From Bacillus thermotolerans (lineage in GTDB: Bacteria > Bacillota > Bacilli > Bacillales > Domibacillaceae), in NCBI RefSeq assembly GCF_000812025.2, contig NZ_JWJE02000004.1:79314-143313 (forward strand): a stretch of DNA of 64,000 nt. Direction: 5' to 3'. Both the position numbers and the translations under genes were made by a program. Of the stretch, positions 45,425-54,485 are shown in pieces (positions within the stretch are counted from its first letter, which is position 1; every line of letters begins with the position of its first letter). A model generated the notes under the pieces. It saw only the letters and a list, made by a program, of their open reading frames with translations. It was not told the DNA's origin and searched no databases.

Positions 45425-45845
45425 CTAAAACCCTCCCATATCAATGAGTAGAATTATATCATTTTTAAAGTAGTTCTTATCCGGTCTCCATTGACTAATT
45501 TAGTTTATTAGTTTAGCAAATAAATCAAAATATATATTATTGTACATTCGGAATTTTACAGGAGCTGCTGTAATTGTGACAGAGGTTATTTAGAAGTCCA
45601 ATATAACAAAAAATAATTATGCTCTTTGCTTTTTCACAGAAATGCAGATCATACACTTAAAGCCTGTGAATCCCTTGTGTACTCCCCGTTTATAACAAAA
45701 AAACAGCAAAATAAAATATGAGAATACAGACTGTAATTATTATTCTGAAAATACTTGATTTTCTAACATGCTTAAAGGATAATAAATTTAACCTGAAAGA
45801 TATAACTAAAAATTTAGAAATTATAGTTCTAAAGGAGGGAAAGGC
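45425..45845. other. AT-rich intergenic region before the ABC importer
   Basis: About 420 bases without a supported gene. It holds the extended -10 for the broken minus-strand gene at its left end and, at 45755-45783, the importer promoter. No T-box motif was found. Confidence 0.5.
45755..45783 (+). promoter_or_regulatory. Promoter of the ABC importer operon
   Basis: TTGATT, 17 bases, GATAAT. Confidence 0.6.
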
Positions 45846-46859
45846 TTGAAAAAGTGGTGGAAAGGGATTGCGGCTACCGGACTAGCAGGATCTATGCTGC
45901 TGGCTGGCTGCGGAGGAGAAACAGGGGGAGAAAGTGGAAGCGGAGAGCAAGGCGCTTCTGGCAATAACCAGGGAGAAACCTATCAGATTGGGGTAACGCA
46001 GCTTGTTGAGCACCCGTCTCTTGATAACGCTTACGACGGCTTTAAGAAGGCCATCGAAGACGCAGGGCTTGAAGCGGAATTCGATGTCCAAATCGCTCAA
46101 GGAGACCAAAACAATAACCAAACGATTGCGAATAACCTGGCGGGTAATAATGTGGACTTGATTTTTGCCAACTCTACGCCTAGTGCGGTAGGGGCCTTAA
46201 ATGCGACGAAGGATATTCCGATTGTTTTCACCTCTGTAAGTGATCCAAAAGCAGCGGGATTAGTGAAGGACCCGGAGAAACCAGGAGCAAATGTCACAGG
46301 AACAACTGACCTGCACCCTGAAGCGATTCCGAAAACGATTGAATTTATGGCTAATGAATTTGAAGGCAAGCGGGTAGGGACGATTTACAATGCGGGTGAG
46401 CAAAATTCTGTTGCTCAAATTGAAGAGGTGAAAAAGATCATGGAAGAGAACGGCCTCGAAGTCGTGCCGGTTACCGTATCCGCTTCCTCAGAAGTAAAAC
46501 AGGCAGCAGAGTCGCTGGTTGGAAAGGCGGACATGATCTATATTATTACAGACAATACGGTTGTATCGGCGCTTGAATCCGTTATTCAAGTAGCGAACCA
46601 GGAAGACATTCCTTTGTTTGTCGGCGAGCTGGACTCTGTTAAGCGGGGCGGCTTTGCGGCTTACGGATTTGAGTATTATGACATCGGCTACGAAGCAGGC
46701 GAAATGGCAGCCAAGATTTTGAAAGAAGGGGAAGCACCGGCCAATATGCCTGTTCAGCCTCCACAAAACTTAAAGCTGCTGATTAATGAACAGGCTGCCA
46801 AAGAAATGAATATTGAAATTAAAGAGGATTGGAAAGACCAAGCTGAATTTACAAAGTAA
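45846..46859 (+). CDS. ABC importer substrate-binding lipoprotein (TrpX-like)
   Basis: 337 residues. Lipoprotein signal with lipobox LLAGC. The mature part is the ABC_sub_bind/periplasmic-binding fold (IGVTQLVEHPSLDNAYDGFKKA, then IVFTSVSDP and GTTDLHP), the family of streptococcal TrpX. TTG start after AAGGAGGGAAA. The two following genes are the permease and ATPase. The substrate could be tryptophan or another small amine; it is not shown by the sequence. Confidence 0.87.
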   Translation: MKKWWKGIAATGLAGSMLLAGCGGETGGESGSGEQGASGNNQGETYQIGVTQLVEHPSLDNAYDGFKKAIEDAGLEAEFDVQIAQGDQNNNQTIANNLAGNNVDLIFANSTPSAVGALNATKDIPIVFTSVSDPKAAGLVKDPEKPGANVTGTTDLHPEAIPKTIEFMANEFEGKRVGTIYNAGEQNSVAQIEEVKKIMEENGLEVVPVTVSASSEVKQAAESLVGKADMIYIITDNTVVSALESVIQVANQEDIPLFVGELDSVKRGGFAAYGFEYYDIGYEAGEMAAKILKEGEAPANMPVQPPQNLKLLINEQAAKEMNIEIKEDWKDQAEFTK

Positions 46860-46864
46860 TAAGA

Positions 46865-46898
46865 GGAAGGGCTTCCTTTTTTGGGAAAGCCCTTCGTT
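46865..46898 (+). terminator. Attenuating hairpin between binding protein and permease genes
   Basis: AAGGGCTT...AAGCCCTT with a T-rich loop and no long T-run. Such hairpins keep the binding protein more abundant than the membrane parts. Confidence 0.55.
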
Positions 46899-46996
46899 TG
46901 TAGCTCAGCCAATAGGCGGTTTAAGGATAGGAGCAGATCGTCTGCGGCTTTCATCTAGGAAGTTAGACACCTTTTTCCTGACAAGGAGGAGATTAA

Positions 46997-48016
46997 ATGT
47001 TTACTGCTTTATTTGGCTCAGTAGAAGTGGGCGTAATTTACGCTATTATGGCTTTAGGCGTGTATTTATCTTTTAGAATATTAGACTTTCCTGATCTAAC
47101 GGTCGATGGAAGCTTCGTCACAGGCGGAGCGACCGCTGCTGTACTGATCGTATCGGGGGTAAGCCCGGTTTTGGCAACAGCCGCTGGACTAGGAGCCGGA
47201 TTTCTAGCCGGTTGTATGACTGGAATTCTGAACACAAAAGGCAAGATTAATCCTATATTATCTGGAATACTTATGATGATTGCACTTTACTCAATTAATT
47301 TACGGATTATGGATAAGCCAAACATTCCTCTCCTTGCAGAGGAAACCTTAATGACTCAGATTACCAGCTGGTGGCAAGGATTAGGAATTGACAGTTTGAT
47401 GGAGGGGCTTCTCTCCTCCGTTGGCTTAGGTAATTTCATCCCGGCCACATGGGGGATCTTTGGGGTCATGCTGGTGCTTACTTTCGTGATTAAGAAGCTT
47501 GTGGATCTTTTCTTGAAAACAGAAATTGGTCTCAGCTTGCGGGCAGTCGGAGATAATACCGGGATGGTCCGCAGCTTTTCAGCTAACACGGATTGGCTGA
47601 AGGTGCTGGGCCTTGGGATTGCAAACGCATTGGTTGCTCTTTCGGGGGCTCTTGTTGCTCAGTACAATGGATTTAGCGATGTGGGTATGGGAATCGGTAT
47701 GATTGTCATCGGGCTGGCGTCTGTCATCATCGGTGAGGCCGTTATCGGCAATGCGACCATTGTACGGGCTACGCTGGCTGTATTGATCGGGGCCATTCTC
47801 TATCGTCTGATCGTCACGCTGGCTTTAAGAGTGGAATTCCTGGAAACGGGAGATATGAAGCTGATCACAGCAATCATTGTTATCTTTGCACTTGTAGTGC
47901 CTAAATTGGTTGATAAACAAAAAGCAAAATCAAGAAAGAAAAAGCGGGCGGAGCAATTAGGAGCCGCAAGCGCGAATGGAGGGAACCAGGTTGCTGCAGC
48001 TAAATCAGATTTATAA
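46997..48016 (+). CDS. ABC importer permease (BPD_transp_2 type)
   Basis: 339 residues with about eight to nine membrane helices, of the LivH/RbsC-like BPD_transp_2 family: MALGVYLSFRILDFPDLTVDGS at the start and ALSGALVAQYNGFSDVGMGI later. The basic C-terminal tail (KQKAKSRKKKRAEQ) is cytosolic. AAGGAGGAG precedes the ATG. Its end overlaps the ATPase start. Confidence 0.87.
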   Translation: MFTALFGSVEVGVIYAIMALGVYLSFRILDFPDLTVDGSFVTGGATAAVLIVSGVSPVLATAAGLGAGFLAGCMTGILNTKGKINPILSGILMMIALYSINLRIMDKPNIPLLAEETLMTQITSWWQGLGIDSLMEGLLSSVGLGNFIPATWGIFGVMLVLTFVIKKLVDLFLKTEIGLSLRAVGDNTGMVRSFSANTDWLKVLGLGIANALVALSGALVAQYNGFSDVGMGIGMIVIGLASVIIGEAVIGNATIVRATLAVLIGAILYRLIVTLALRVEFLETGDMKLITAIIVIFALVVPKLVDKQKAKSRKKKRAEQLGAASANGGNQVAAAKSDL

Positions 48017-48785
48017 GGTCTTCTATGAAGGGACACCTGATGAGAAAATTGCTTTAAATCAATTAAACCTGCAGTTAAATGCTGGTGACTTTGTCACTGT
48101 CATTGGAAGTAACGGCGCGGGGAAATCAACTTTGATGAACATTATATCTGGAAACATATTTCCCGATCACGGCCATGTGGTTATTAATGGAACAAACATG
48201 TCCTCCATGCCCGAGCATAAGAGGGCAAAGAGAATCGGCCGAGTCTTTCAAAACCCGCTCGCCGGCACAGCACCAACGATGACCATTGAAGAAAACCTGG
48301 CGCTTGCCTATAACCGCACAAAACCGAGAACCCTTCAATTTGGAGTCACGAAGAAGCGCCGTGATTTTTTCCGTGAACAGCTCGAGATTCTTCATTTAGG
48401 GTTAGAGGACCGTTTGCAGGCGAAGGTAGGGCTATTGTCCGGTGGAGAACGGCAGGCGCTGTCATTATTAATGGCTACCTTTACAAAGCCGGACATTCTT
48501 CTGCTGGATGAGCATACAGCGGCACTGGATCCCGCAAGAGCAGACTTAATTACAAAGCTGACGAAGGAAATTGTAGAGAAATTCCAGTTAACAACTTTAA
48601 TGGTTACCCATAACATGCAGCAGGCCCTCGATTTGGGCAACCGTTTGATTATGATGGATAAAGGCCAGATTATCTTTGAAGCGAATGAACAGGAAAAGAT
48701 GGCTCTGACAGTGGAGAAGCTGCTTTCAGAATTCCAGCGTATCAGGGGAGAGGCGCTTTCGAGCGACCGTGCCCTGCTGGTATAA
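47991..48785 (+). CDS. ABC importer ATPase
   Basis: 264 residues. Walker A GSNGAGKST, signature LLSGGERQAL, Walker B ILLLDEHTAALDP (His after the Glu, where Pro is usual) and the switch His in MVTHNMQQ. GGAGGG places the start at TTG 47991 (MLQLNQIYKVF) rather than ATG 47976, overlapping the permease gene by 26 bases, which implies coupling. Confidence 0.88.
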   Translation: MLQLNQIYKVFYEGTPDEKIALNQLNLQLNAGDFVTVIGSNGAGKSTLMNIISGNIFPDHGHVVINGTNMSSMPEHKRAKRIGRVFQNPLAGTAPTMTIEENLALAYNRTKPRTLQFGVTKKRRDFFREQLEILHLGLEDRLQAKVGLLSGGERQALSLLMATFTKPDILLLDEHTAALDPARADLITKLTKEIVEKFQLTTLMVTHNMQQALDLGNRLIMMDKGQIIFEANEQEKMALTVEKLLSEFQRIRGEALSSDRALLV

Positions 48786-48813
48786 ATCGACATATGTCAT
48801 TTTATTATATTTA

Positions 48814-48848
48814 GTACACCACTACCGAAAGTAGCGGTGTACTTTTTT
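48814..48848 (+). terminator. Terminator of the ABC importer operon
   Basis: ACACC-A-CTAC/GTAG-C-GGTGT, then ACTTTTTT. Confidence 0.85.
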
Positions 48849-49048
48849 GTTTTCTCCTTAATTGAGTTTTTATTTGAGAACAGGGAGCGTCCGCAGACGG
48901 TCATCTTCAATAGAAAATGACAGGTAAAGGAAACTTTTTCATAGTTGGTTCGTAGTTAAATATAACCTATGGAATAAGTATACTTACATAATCAAAATTA
49001 TTTTTCATTAGCAGAACAGTGAACCTCACAATGGGAGATGAGCGGAAA

Positions 49049-49231
49049 ATGGCAAGAAATAATGTTGATAAGGAAAAGCGAAAAAGAAAAACAAGCAAGG
49101 GCGATGCGGTAAGCGATATAGCAGAAGTTCTTCTTTATATACCTGAAATTTTGGTATTCCCATTCAAAGTTATCATGTGGATACTAAGGGTGATAAAAAG
49201 GTCGATAGGCAGTGTATTTGATTCCTTATAA
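49049..49231 (+). CDS. Small basic membrane-associated protein
   Basis: 60 residues. Highly basic start (NNVDKEKRKRKTSKG) and one amphipathic or membrane helix (LLYIPEILVFPFKVIMWIL) with a basic end. GGGAGAT lies upstream of ATG 49049. It ends 16 bases before the DUF4177 gene, so both should be cotranscribed. Not recognised. Confidence 0.55.
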   Translation: MARNNVDKEKRKRKTSKGDAVSDIAEVLLYIPEILVFPFKVIMWILRVIKRSIGSVFDSL

Positions 49232-49247
49232 AGGAGGCTGGTTCAGA

Positions 49248-49439
49248 GTGTATGAACACAAATTTGTGAGAATTAAGTTATCTTCTTTTAAACTTGTTCC
49301 AGAAGAAGATTATCATGCGGTGATTCATGAACACGAAAAGGAAGGGTGGGAGTTAGTTCAAATTTTTGCACCAGGTATAAAAGGCTACGGTACACCTTCT
49401 TTCTTTGAATTAATATTTAAACGGGAGAAAGAGAGATAG
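49248..49439 (+). CDS. DUF4177-like small protein
   Basis: 63 residues from GTG 49248, nine bases after AAGGAGG. YEHKFVRIK at the start and HEKEGWELVQIFAP are the DUF4177 pattern (a beta strand, a helix, then GWELV). No known function. Its partner is the small membrane protein upstream. Confidence 0.65.
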   Translation: MYEHKFVRIKLSSFKLVPEEDYHAVIHEHEKEGWELVQIFAPGIKGYGTPSFFELIFKREKER

Positions 49440-49593
49440 GCAACTGAAACTCCTTGCGGGGAATAAAGGGAACGATGCCTTTTTCACCAATAAAGCACTT
49501 CATTTCCTTCATGATAATGTTTAACGGTTGACTGCTTTCATTTTCCTTAATAATGACAGGCTGAAATGAAGAGGTCGAGCTGGAGCAGGAAAG

Positions 49594-49641
49594 GGCAGAC
49601 TAGGCAGAGCTGTATCGCTTCGCTTAGTCTGTCTTTTTTGT
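49594..49641 (+). terminator. Terminator before the degV gene
   Basis: GCAGACTA/TAGTCTGTC around a 22-base loop, then TTTTTTG. Confidence 0.65.
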
Positions 49642-49737
49642 TTCTTTTTCTTGCTTCAGGGGAAAAGAGAGATGTTCAGGCTATACATTTCACGATATAA
49701 TAGCAAAAGATTGATTGAACAGTAAGGATGTGGAAGT

Positions 49738-50580
49738 GTGCCAAACATTAAAATTGTCACGGATTCAACGTTGGATATGAAGCCGGAGGAGCTAAAGAAA
49801 TATGATATTACGGTCGTTCCGTTAACGATCACAGTCGAGGAAGATAACTACGAAGATACAATAACCATTTCGCCGGAGGAATTTTTAACACGTATGCAGC
49901 AGTCGAAAGAGCTGCCCAAAACCTCTCAGCCTCCAGTAGGACGATTTTTAGAGGTATACAATGAATTAGGCAAAGATGGAAGCCAAATCATCTCGATTCA
50001 TATGACCGGAAAAATGAGCGGTACGGTGCGTTCGGCTGAACAAGCGGCGGAACTGAGTGAGACCGATGTAACTGTGATCGATTCCGGGTATATCTCAAGA
50101 GCGCTGGCTTATCAAGTAATAGAGGCTGCTAAGATGGCGAAGGCTGAAAAGGGTGTAGATGCGATTGTGGCTCGCCTTCGGGATATTCGGCTGGAAACGA
50201 AGCTGTATATCGTTGTTGATACGCTTGAAAATCTAATAAAAGGCGGGAGAATTGGCAAAGCAAGAGGATTCATCGGTTCCCTCCTGCACATCAAGCCGAT
50301 TGCTCATCTGGATGCCGGAGAGTTAACACCTGTGACGAAGGTGCGCAGCCATAATCAAGCTGTCAAATTCTTGTCTACACAAATTGCAGAGGAAGTAAAG
50401 GGCAAGCAAATTATGAAAATCAGTCTTGCTCATGCGGGTGGGTACGAATTGGCCAGCCGCGTGAAAGAAAAGCTGATTGAACTGACTGGCTTTGAAGACG
50501 TAGAGGTCGTTACGACGACACCGGTTATTTCTACACATGCTGGGCTCGGAGCGCTTGGGGTAATGTACTGGGCGAAATAA
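49738..50580 (+). CDS. DegV family fatty-acid-binding protein
   Basis: 280 residues. IVTDSTLDM at the start, TSQPPVGRFLEVY and the SGT motif region IHMTGKMSGTVRSA are DegV hallmarks. DegV proteins (FakB type) present a fatty acid to the kinase FakA for phospholipid synthesis. GTG start; GGATGTGGAAG upstream. FakA is not in this window. Single-gene transcript. Confidence 0.9.
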   Translation: MPNIKIVTDSTLDMKPEELKKYDITVVPLTITVEEDNYEDTITISPEEFLTRMQQSKELPKTSQPPVGRFLEVYNELGKDGSQIISIHMTGKMSGTVRSAEQAAELSETDVTVIDSGYISRALAYQVIEAAKMAKAEKGVDAIVARLRDIRLETKLYIVVDTLENLIKGGRIGKARGFIGSLLHIKPIAHLDAGELTPVTKVRSHNQAVKFLSTQIAEEVKGKQIMKISLAHAGGYELASRVKEKLIELTGFEDVEVVTTTPVISTHAGLGALGVMYWAK

Positions 50581-50613
50581 CAAAAGCTGTTCTCATTAAG
50601 AGAACAGCTTTTG
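50581..50613. terminator. Bidirectional terminator after degV
   Basis: CAAAAGCTGTTCTC/GAGAACAGCTTTTG with a 5-base loop. Confidence 0.93.
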
Positions 50614-50621
50614 TCCCGTTA

Positions 50622-51122
50622 TTAGGCCGGCATAGGTGTCGGTGTAGGTTTAGCGTAGCCTTCGCCATATTTCTGGTCGATGTGTTGGCGAATTTCTTTA
50701 AGGGAATGTCCATCTTCCTTCATTAGGATAGATTCAGCTGCAATCTCCAGGCATACGGCGCATCGTGTGCCGTGGTCATCCCATACGATTTTCTCTTCCG
50801 TGATTTCAGCTGCAAAGCAATTTAAATTGCTTTTATGTCCGGCCGAGTCGCCGCAGCCACAGTAGCACGGCATGAATTCAAGAATATCGGGGTGTTGAGC
50901 TGCAGCTAAATAGACAGCTTTCATTTGATCGTCTTTATCTTCAAGAAAGCTTGGCATGTCCTTAATGGAAGAGGTAGTTTCCTGAAGGTCACCGTTGGCT
51001 AGTGTATGTACATGACCCTCTTCGTGATGGTCTGCTGTTTCGGCCTGCTCGGTTTTTGAAGAACATCCGGCAATTAAGACCATCAAGGCAGCGAGTGTCA
51101 AAAAATAATAGAGTGCTTTCAT
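50622..51122 (-). CDS. PCYCGC-motif lipoprotein
   Basis: 166 residues. Signal peptide with lipobox LIAGC. After a His/Glu-rich stretch (DHHEEGHVH) comes PCYCGCGDSAGH, then NCF and RCAVCLEIA, the PCYCGC family (PF13798). The Cys and His residues suggest metal binding, possibly copper or iron, on the outer face of the membrane. AAGGAGCG precedes the ATG. Divergent from ypmR. Confidence 0.85.
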   Translation of the reverse strand: MKALYYFLTLAALMVLIAGCSSKTEQAETADHHEEGHVHTLANGDLQETTSSIKDMPSFLEDKDDQMKAVYLAAAQHPDILEFMPCYCGCGDSAGHKSNLNCFAAEITEEKIVWDDHGTRCAVCLEIAAESILMKEDGHSLKEIRQHIDQKYGEGYAKPTPTPMPA

Positions 51123-51277
51123 AGAATAACGCTCCTTTATAGTGTTTTTATCGTATGAACAAGCATATTATACTATATGATTACACAAGAACCTACCTGA
51201 AGGCGTAAAGTGTGGTGCGTGTGTGTCAAAAAAAGTATGATATAATCGAAATTAATAGAATTAAAGAGGTGAAGGTG

Positions 51278-52057
51278 TTGAGGAAATGGTGGATCATTTT
51301 CTTTGCTCTTCTGTTCGTCACATCCGGGTGTTCACAGTGGCCTAACGAACAAAAAGAAGTGATTCCAAAGGATTTGCATATCGTCTCCATCGGCGATTCC
51401 TTAACTCAAGGAGTAGGAGACAGCTCGAACAGCGGAGGATATATTCCTTACTTAGAGCAGCGGCTGGAGCAGCTGGATAGCGTGAATGATGCCCAATTCG
51501 AGAATTATGGCATAAAAGGGAACCGAACTGACCAGCTGTTAGATCGCTTGGATGAAAAAGAAGTGCAGCAGGCGATCCAGGAGTCGGATGTAGTGGTCAT
51601 CACGATTGGTGGAAATGATGTCATGAAGGTGTTTAAAGATAATTTTATGAAGCTTCGTATAGAGGAGTTTGAACGGGAACAGGAGCTGTATGAGGAGCGG
51701 CTTCATAAAATTATTCAAACCGTAAGAGAGCAAAATAAGGAAACGGGCATCGTATTAATCGGCCTTTATAATCCTTTCAGAGAAGTATTCGGTGATGTAA
51801 AGGAAGTGAAGGAGATTATGAGGGATTGGAATGCAGCCAGCAAGAGCATTGTAGAAGAATACGAGCGAACCAGCTTTGTTGCGGTAGATGATATTTTTCA
51901 GAACCCGCAGGAAAACCTCTTATACAAGGATCAATTTCACCCAAATGACCGGGGGTATGAATTGATCGCCGAGAGGATTTTTGAAACGATTGAAGGCAAA
52001 GAGCTGGAAAAGCTGACTAATAGAAAAATTATTTACGTAAACGAGGATAGTGTATGA
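51278..52057 (+). CDS. ypmR: SGNH/GDSL hydrolase lipoprotein YpmR
   Basis: 259 residues with a lipoprotein signal (LLFVTSGC). SGNH blocks: GDSLTQGVGD (catalytic Ser), GIKGNRT, ITIGGNDVM and DQFHPNDRGYE (catalytic Asp/His). Its place before ypmS is that of B. subtilis ypmR. GAGGTGAAGG precedes TTG 51278; TGA-TATAAT at 51237-51245 is the likely -10. Substrate unknown, an ester in membrane or wall is probable. Confidence 0.87.
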   Translation: MRKWWIIFFALLFVTSGCSQWPNEQKEVIPKDLHIVSIGDSLTQGVGDSSNSGGYIPYLEQRLEQLDSVNDAQFENYGIKGNRTDQLLDRLDEKEVQQAIQESDVVVITIGGNDVMKVFKDNFMKLRIEEFEREQELYEERLHKIIQTVREQNKETGIVLIGLYNPFREVFGDVKEVKEIMRDWNAASKSIVEEYERTSFVAVDDIFQNPQENLLYKDQFHPNDRGYELIAERIFETIEGKELEKLTNRKIIYVNEDSV

Positions 52058-52632
52058 ATAAACGTTGGAAAATCGCATTTTTATCGTTATTGACCCTCAA
52101 TGTGGTGATTGTTGCAATCTTAGCGATCGGCTTCCTTTGGCCGATTGAACAAGAACCTCTGCCGGCATCAAATCCTCAAAAGGAAGCGGTAGAGTTTCAT
52201 ATACAATCCAACAAAGAGGATTTGAATCGGGTAATTAAAAGCTTTCTTGATGAGCAGAAAGAAGGCGGACGGGTAGACTATAATGTATACCTGCGAGATG
52301 AAGTAGAATTGTACGGAGATATCCCCATTTTCTCGGAGCGAATTGATTATAAATTAACGTTTGAACCAGAAGCGCTTGAGAATGGCAACGTAGTGCTCAG
52401 ACAAAAAGGGATCAAGGTCGGACGAGTGAACCTGCCTGTATCCTATGTGCTGAAGGCGGCACGGGATGCTTATGATTTTCCAGAATGGGTAAAGATCATG
52501 CCAAACGATGAAGTGATTTACATTTCTCTGGAGGATATGGAATTAAAGAGTAATCTAAAGGTTAGAGCAGACCAGATTGACCTGAAGAAAGATGATATTC
52601 AGTTTACTCTTCTTATGCCCACAAAAGAGTAA
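52054..52632 (+). CDS. ypmS: YpmS family membrane-anchored protein (DUF2140)
   Basis: 192 residues. One N-terminal helix (FLSLLTLNVVIVAILAIGFL) and a beta-rich outer domain with YKLTFEPEALENGNVVL. The ATG overlaps the ypmR stop (ATGA). Function unknown; DUF2140 resembles lipid-binding tubular folds in outline only. Confidence 0.85.
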   Translation: MNKRWKIAFLSLLTLNVVIVAILAIGFLWPIEQEPLPASNPQKEAVEFHIQSNKEDLNRVIKSFLDEQKEGGRVDYNVYLRDEVELYGDIPIFSERIDYKLTFEPEALENGNVVLRQKGIKVGRVNLPVSYVLKAARDAYDFPEWVKIMPNDEVIYISLEDMELKSNLKVRADQIDLKKDDIQFTLLMPTKE

Positions 52633-52644
52633 ACGTTAGAAAGC

Positions 52645-52686
52645 AAAAAAGAGAGAAGCAGGTACCCGCTCCTCTCTTTTTTTATC
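52645..52686. terminator. Terminator between ypmS and the minus-strand membrane gene
   Basis: AAAAAGAGAG and CTCTCTTTTT with an inner AGC/GCT; active in both directions. Confidence 0.8.
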
Positions 52687-52894
52687 GTTGGCATTCAAAA
52701 GAATAGTCGTTTGTAAGGTGGTTCTGTATGTGCAGCAGCACTTTCCCATTCACCTCGTCACAGCGGGAAGTTAATAAGCTTATTTCTTTTGAGTTAAAAT
52801 AACTGCTTGAAATAATTAGGCAGAGGCATGCTAACACGAGCAGTACAGACAACCATAAAGCCGATATAAAATAATTATTTCTCAATAAAGCCAT
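52682..52894 (-). CDS. Small single-helix membrane protein
   Basis: 70 residues. FISALWLSVLLVLACLCLIIS forms one helix near the N-terminus, followed by a polar exterior part with two cysteines (SRCDEV, FECQR). AAGGGGGAAAG lies close to the ATG. It is convergent with ypmS, in the spot where B. subtilis has the short gene ypmT, but I cannot show that it is the same. Confidence 0.5.
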   Translation of the reverse strand: MALLRNNYFISALWLSVLLVLACLCLIISSSYFNSKEISLLTSRCDEVNGKVLLHIQNHLTNDYSFECQR

Positions 52895-53096
52895 TCTTCT
52901 TTCCCCCTTTTTCTATGTATCCTTCCATCCGTTCAGTTTCCCCTTATTTCAGGGCCCTCCATCCTACAGCATACCACACGTCGTATATAGGTTAAATCAG
53001 TATAGCTGCGAGTGACGAGCCAATTTAGTTTCCAATTAAAGAGGATCATATTAAAATAATAAAAACAGGGTATATTTCCTAAAGAGGTGATTGTAG

Positions 53097-53633
53097 ATGG
53101 AAGAAAAAGCAACATTTGCTGGAGGCTGTTTTTGGTGTATGGTTAAGCCGTTTGATCAATATCCAGGCATCAAAAAGGTCGTATCAGGATATACGGGCGG
53201 CTTTACAGAGAACCCAACGTATGAGGAAGTTTGCAGTGAACAAACAGGACACTATGAAGCGGTCGAAATTACTTTTGACCCGTCTGTCATCTCTTATGAG
53301 GAGCTCCTTGATATATACTGGATGCAGATCGATCCGACAGATGCTGGCGGACAGTTCCATGACCGCGGACAATCGTATCAGACGGCGATCTTCTACCATA
53401 CAGAAGAGCAGAAACACCTGGCAGAAGAATCCAAGGAGAAGCTGGACAAGAGTGGACGTTTCCCTATGCCGGCAGCTGTAAAAATCTTGCCGGCCAAGAC
53501 TTTCTACCCGGCAGAAGAATACCATCAAGACTATTATAAGAAGAACCCGCTTCATTATGAAGCTTATCAGGAAGGTTCAGGAAGAGCGGCATTTATCCGC
53601 AACCATTGGGGAGGGAAAAGGATTGGAAAATAA
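53097..53633 (+). CDS. msrA: Methionine-S-sulfoxide reductase MsrA
   Basis: 178 residues, reduces the S epimer of methionine sulfoxide. Active site [25 protein letters not shown] [11 protein letters not shown] and [17 protein letters not shown] block also present. GAGGTGATTG precedes the ATG. The last 11 bases overlap the msrB start. Confidence 0.95.
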   Translation: MEEKATFAGGCFWCMVKPFDQYPGIKKVVSGYTGGFTENPTYEEVCSEQTGHYEAVEITFDPSVISYEELLDIYWMQIDPTDAGGQFHDRGQSYQTAIFYHTEEQKHLAEESKEKLDKSGRFPMPAAVKILPAKTFYPAEEYHQDYYKKNPLHYEAYQEGSGRAAFIRNHWGGKRIGK

Positions 53634-54060
53634 CCTAACAGATACGAAGAAAAAACTGACGCCTATGCAATATGAGGTTACGCAGAACAACGGTACAGAG
53701 CCGCCGTTCCGAAATGAATACTGGAATACATTTGAAGACGGCATCTATGTCGATGTAGTTTCCGGAAAACCGTTATTCTCTTCGCGTGATAAGTACGATG
53801 CGGGCTGTGGCTGGCCAAGTTTCACAAAGCCGATTGAGGAAGAAGAGATTGAAGAAAAGCAGGATTTAAGCCATAACATGGTGCGCACAGAAGTGAGAAG
53901 CAAAACAGCTGATTCCCACCTCGGCCATGTATTCCCGGATGGACCTGGGCCGGCTGGACTGCGTTATTGTATTAATTCAGCTGCTCTGCGCTTTATTCCA
54001 AAAGAAAAAATGGAAGAGGAAGGCTACGGCAAGTGGCTGGTATTATTTGAGGATAAGTAA
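53623..54060 (+). CDS. msrB: Methionine-R-sulfoxide reductase MsrB
   Basis: 145 residues from TTG 53623, eight bases after GGGGAGG inside msrA. The catalytic Cys is in [12 protein letters not shown], the substrate-binding GCGWPSF and SHLGHVF are intact. The CxxC zinc pairs found in many MsrBs are absent. Coupled with msrA, it covers both sulfoxide epimers. Confidence 0.94.
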   Translation: MENNLTDTKKKLTPMQYEVTQNNGTEPPFRNEYWNTFEDGIYVDVVSGKPLFSSRDKYDAGCGWPSFTKPIEEEEIEEKQDLSHNMVRTEVRSKTADSHLGHVFPDGPGPAGLRYCINSAALRFIPKEKMEEEGYGKWLVLFEDK

Positions 54061-54144
54061 TTGTGAACCTTAAGCTTCCATGCAGTTTTATCTTTACACA
54101 GCCCCTCGTCCTCCTTTATATTGATTGGAAAGGAGGAGAGGGGT

Positions 54145-54366
54145 TTGACACGTAAATCTTTTTTTCATTACTTAATGAAATTTCGTGAAGAGCCGCCGAG
54201 GGATGAATTGGCGGCTTTCGCTAACCATGCATTTAAAGATCACAGTTTCCCGAAGATGGCAGATCAATACGACGAGATCAGCCGCTACCTGGAGATGAAC
54301 GGTTCGTACTTACCAAGCATGAGCGTCTTTGATGAGGCATGGGAACGCTATATAGAAGAGGCTTAA
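54145..54366 (+). CDS. yozE: YozE family (UPF0346) protein
   Basis: 73-residue helical protein. SFFHYLMKFREEPPRDELAAF and DHSFPK are the UPF0346 signature. AAAGGAGGAG places the start at TTG 54145. Function unknown; the family fold is a small SAM-like helical bundle. Confidence 0.88.
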   Translation: MTRKSFFHYLMKFREEPPRDELAAFANHAFKDHSFPKMADQYDEISRYLEMNGSYLPSMSVFDEAWERYIEEA

Positions 54367-54401
54367 CCCCTTTATTGTCGGTCGATGAAGGGGTTCTTTT
54401 C
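54365..54401 (+). terminator. Terminator after yozE
   Basis: AACCCCTT/AAGGGGTT with a 15-base loop, then CTTTT. Confidence 0.75.
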
Positions 54402-54418
54402 ATGAGGCGGAAAGAAAA

Positions 54419-54445
54419 TGAAACATACTGCTCCCTTTATGCGTA
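54419..54445 (+). promoter_or_regulatory. ECF (sigma-W type) promoter of spo0M
   Basis: TGAAAC, 17-base spacer, CGTATA, the sigma-W consensus. It lies 40 bases before the spo0M start. Confidence 0.75.
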
Positions 54446-54485
54446 TATATAGAAGGTAAGTAAGATTAATAAAGGGGGAGTCTCT

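Noticed and set aside
45425..45845. T-box leader for the TrpX-like importer
   Set aside because: No AGGGTGG motif, specifier loop or terminator found in the region.
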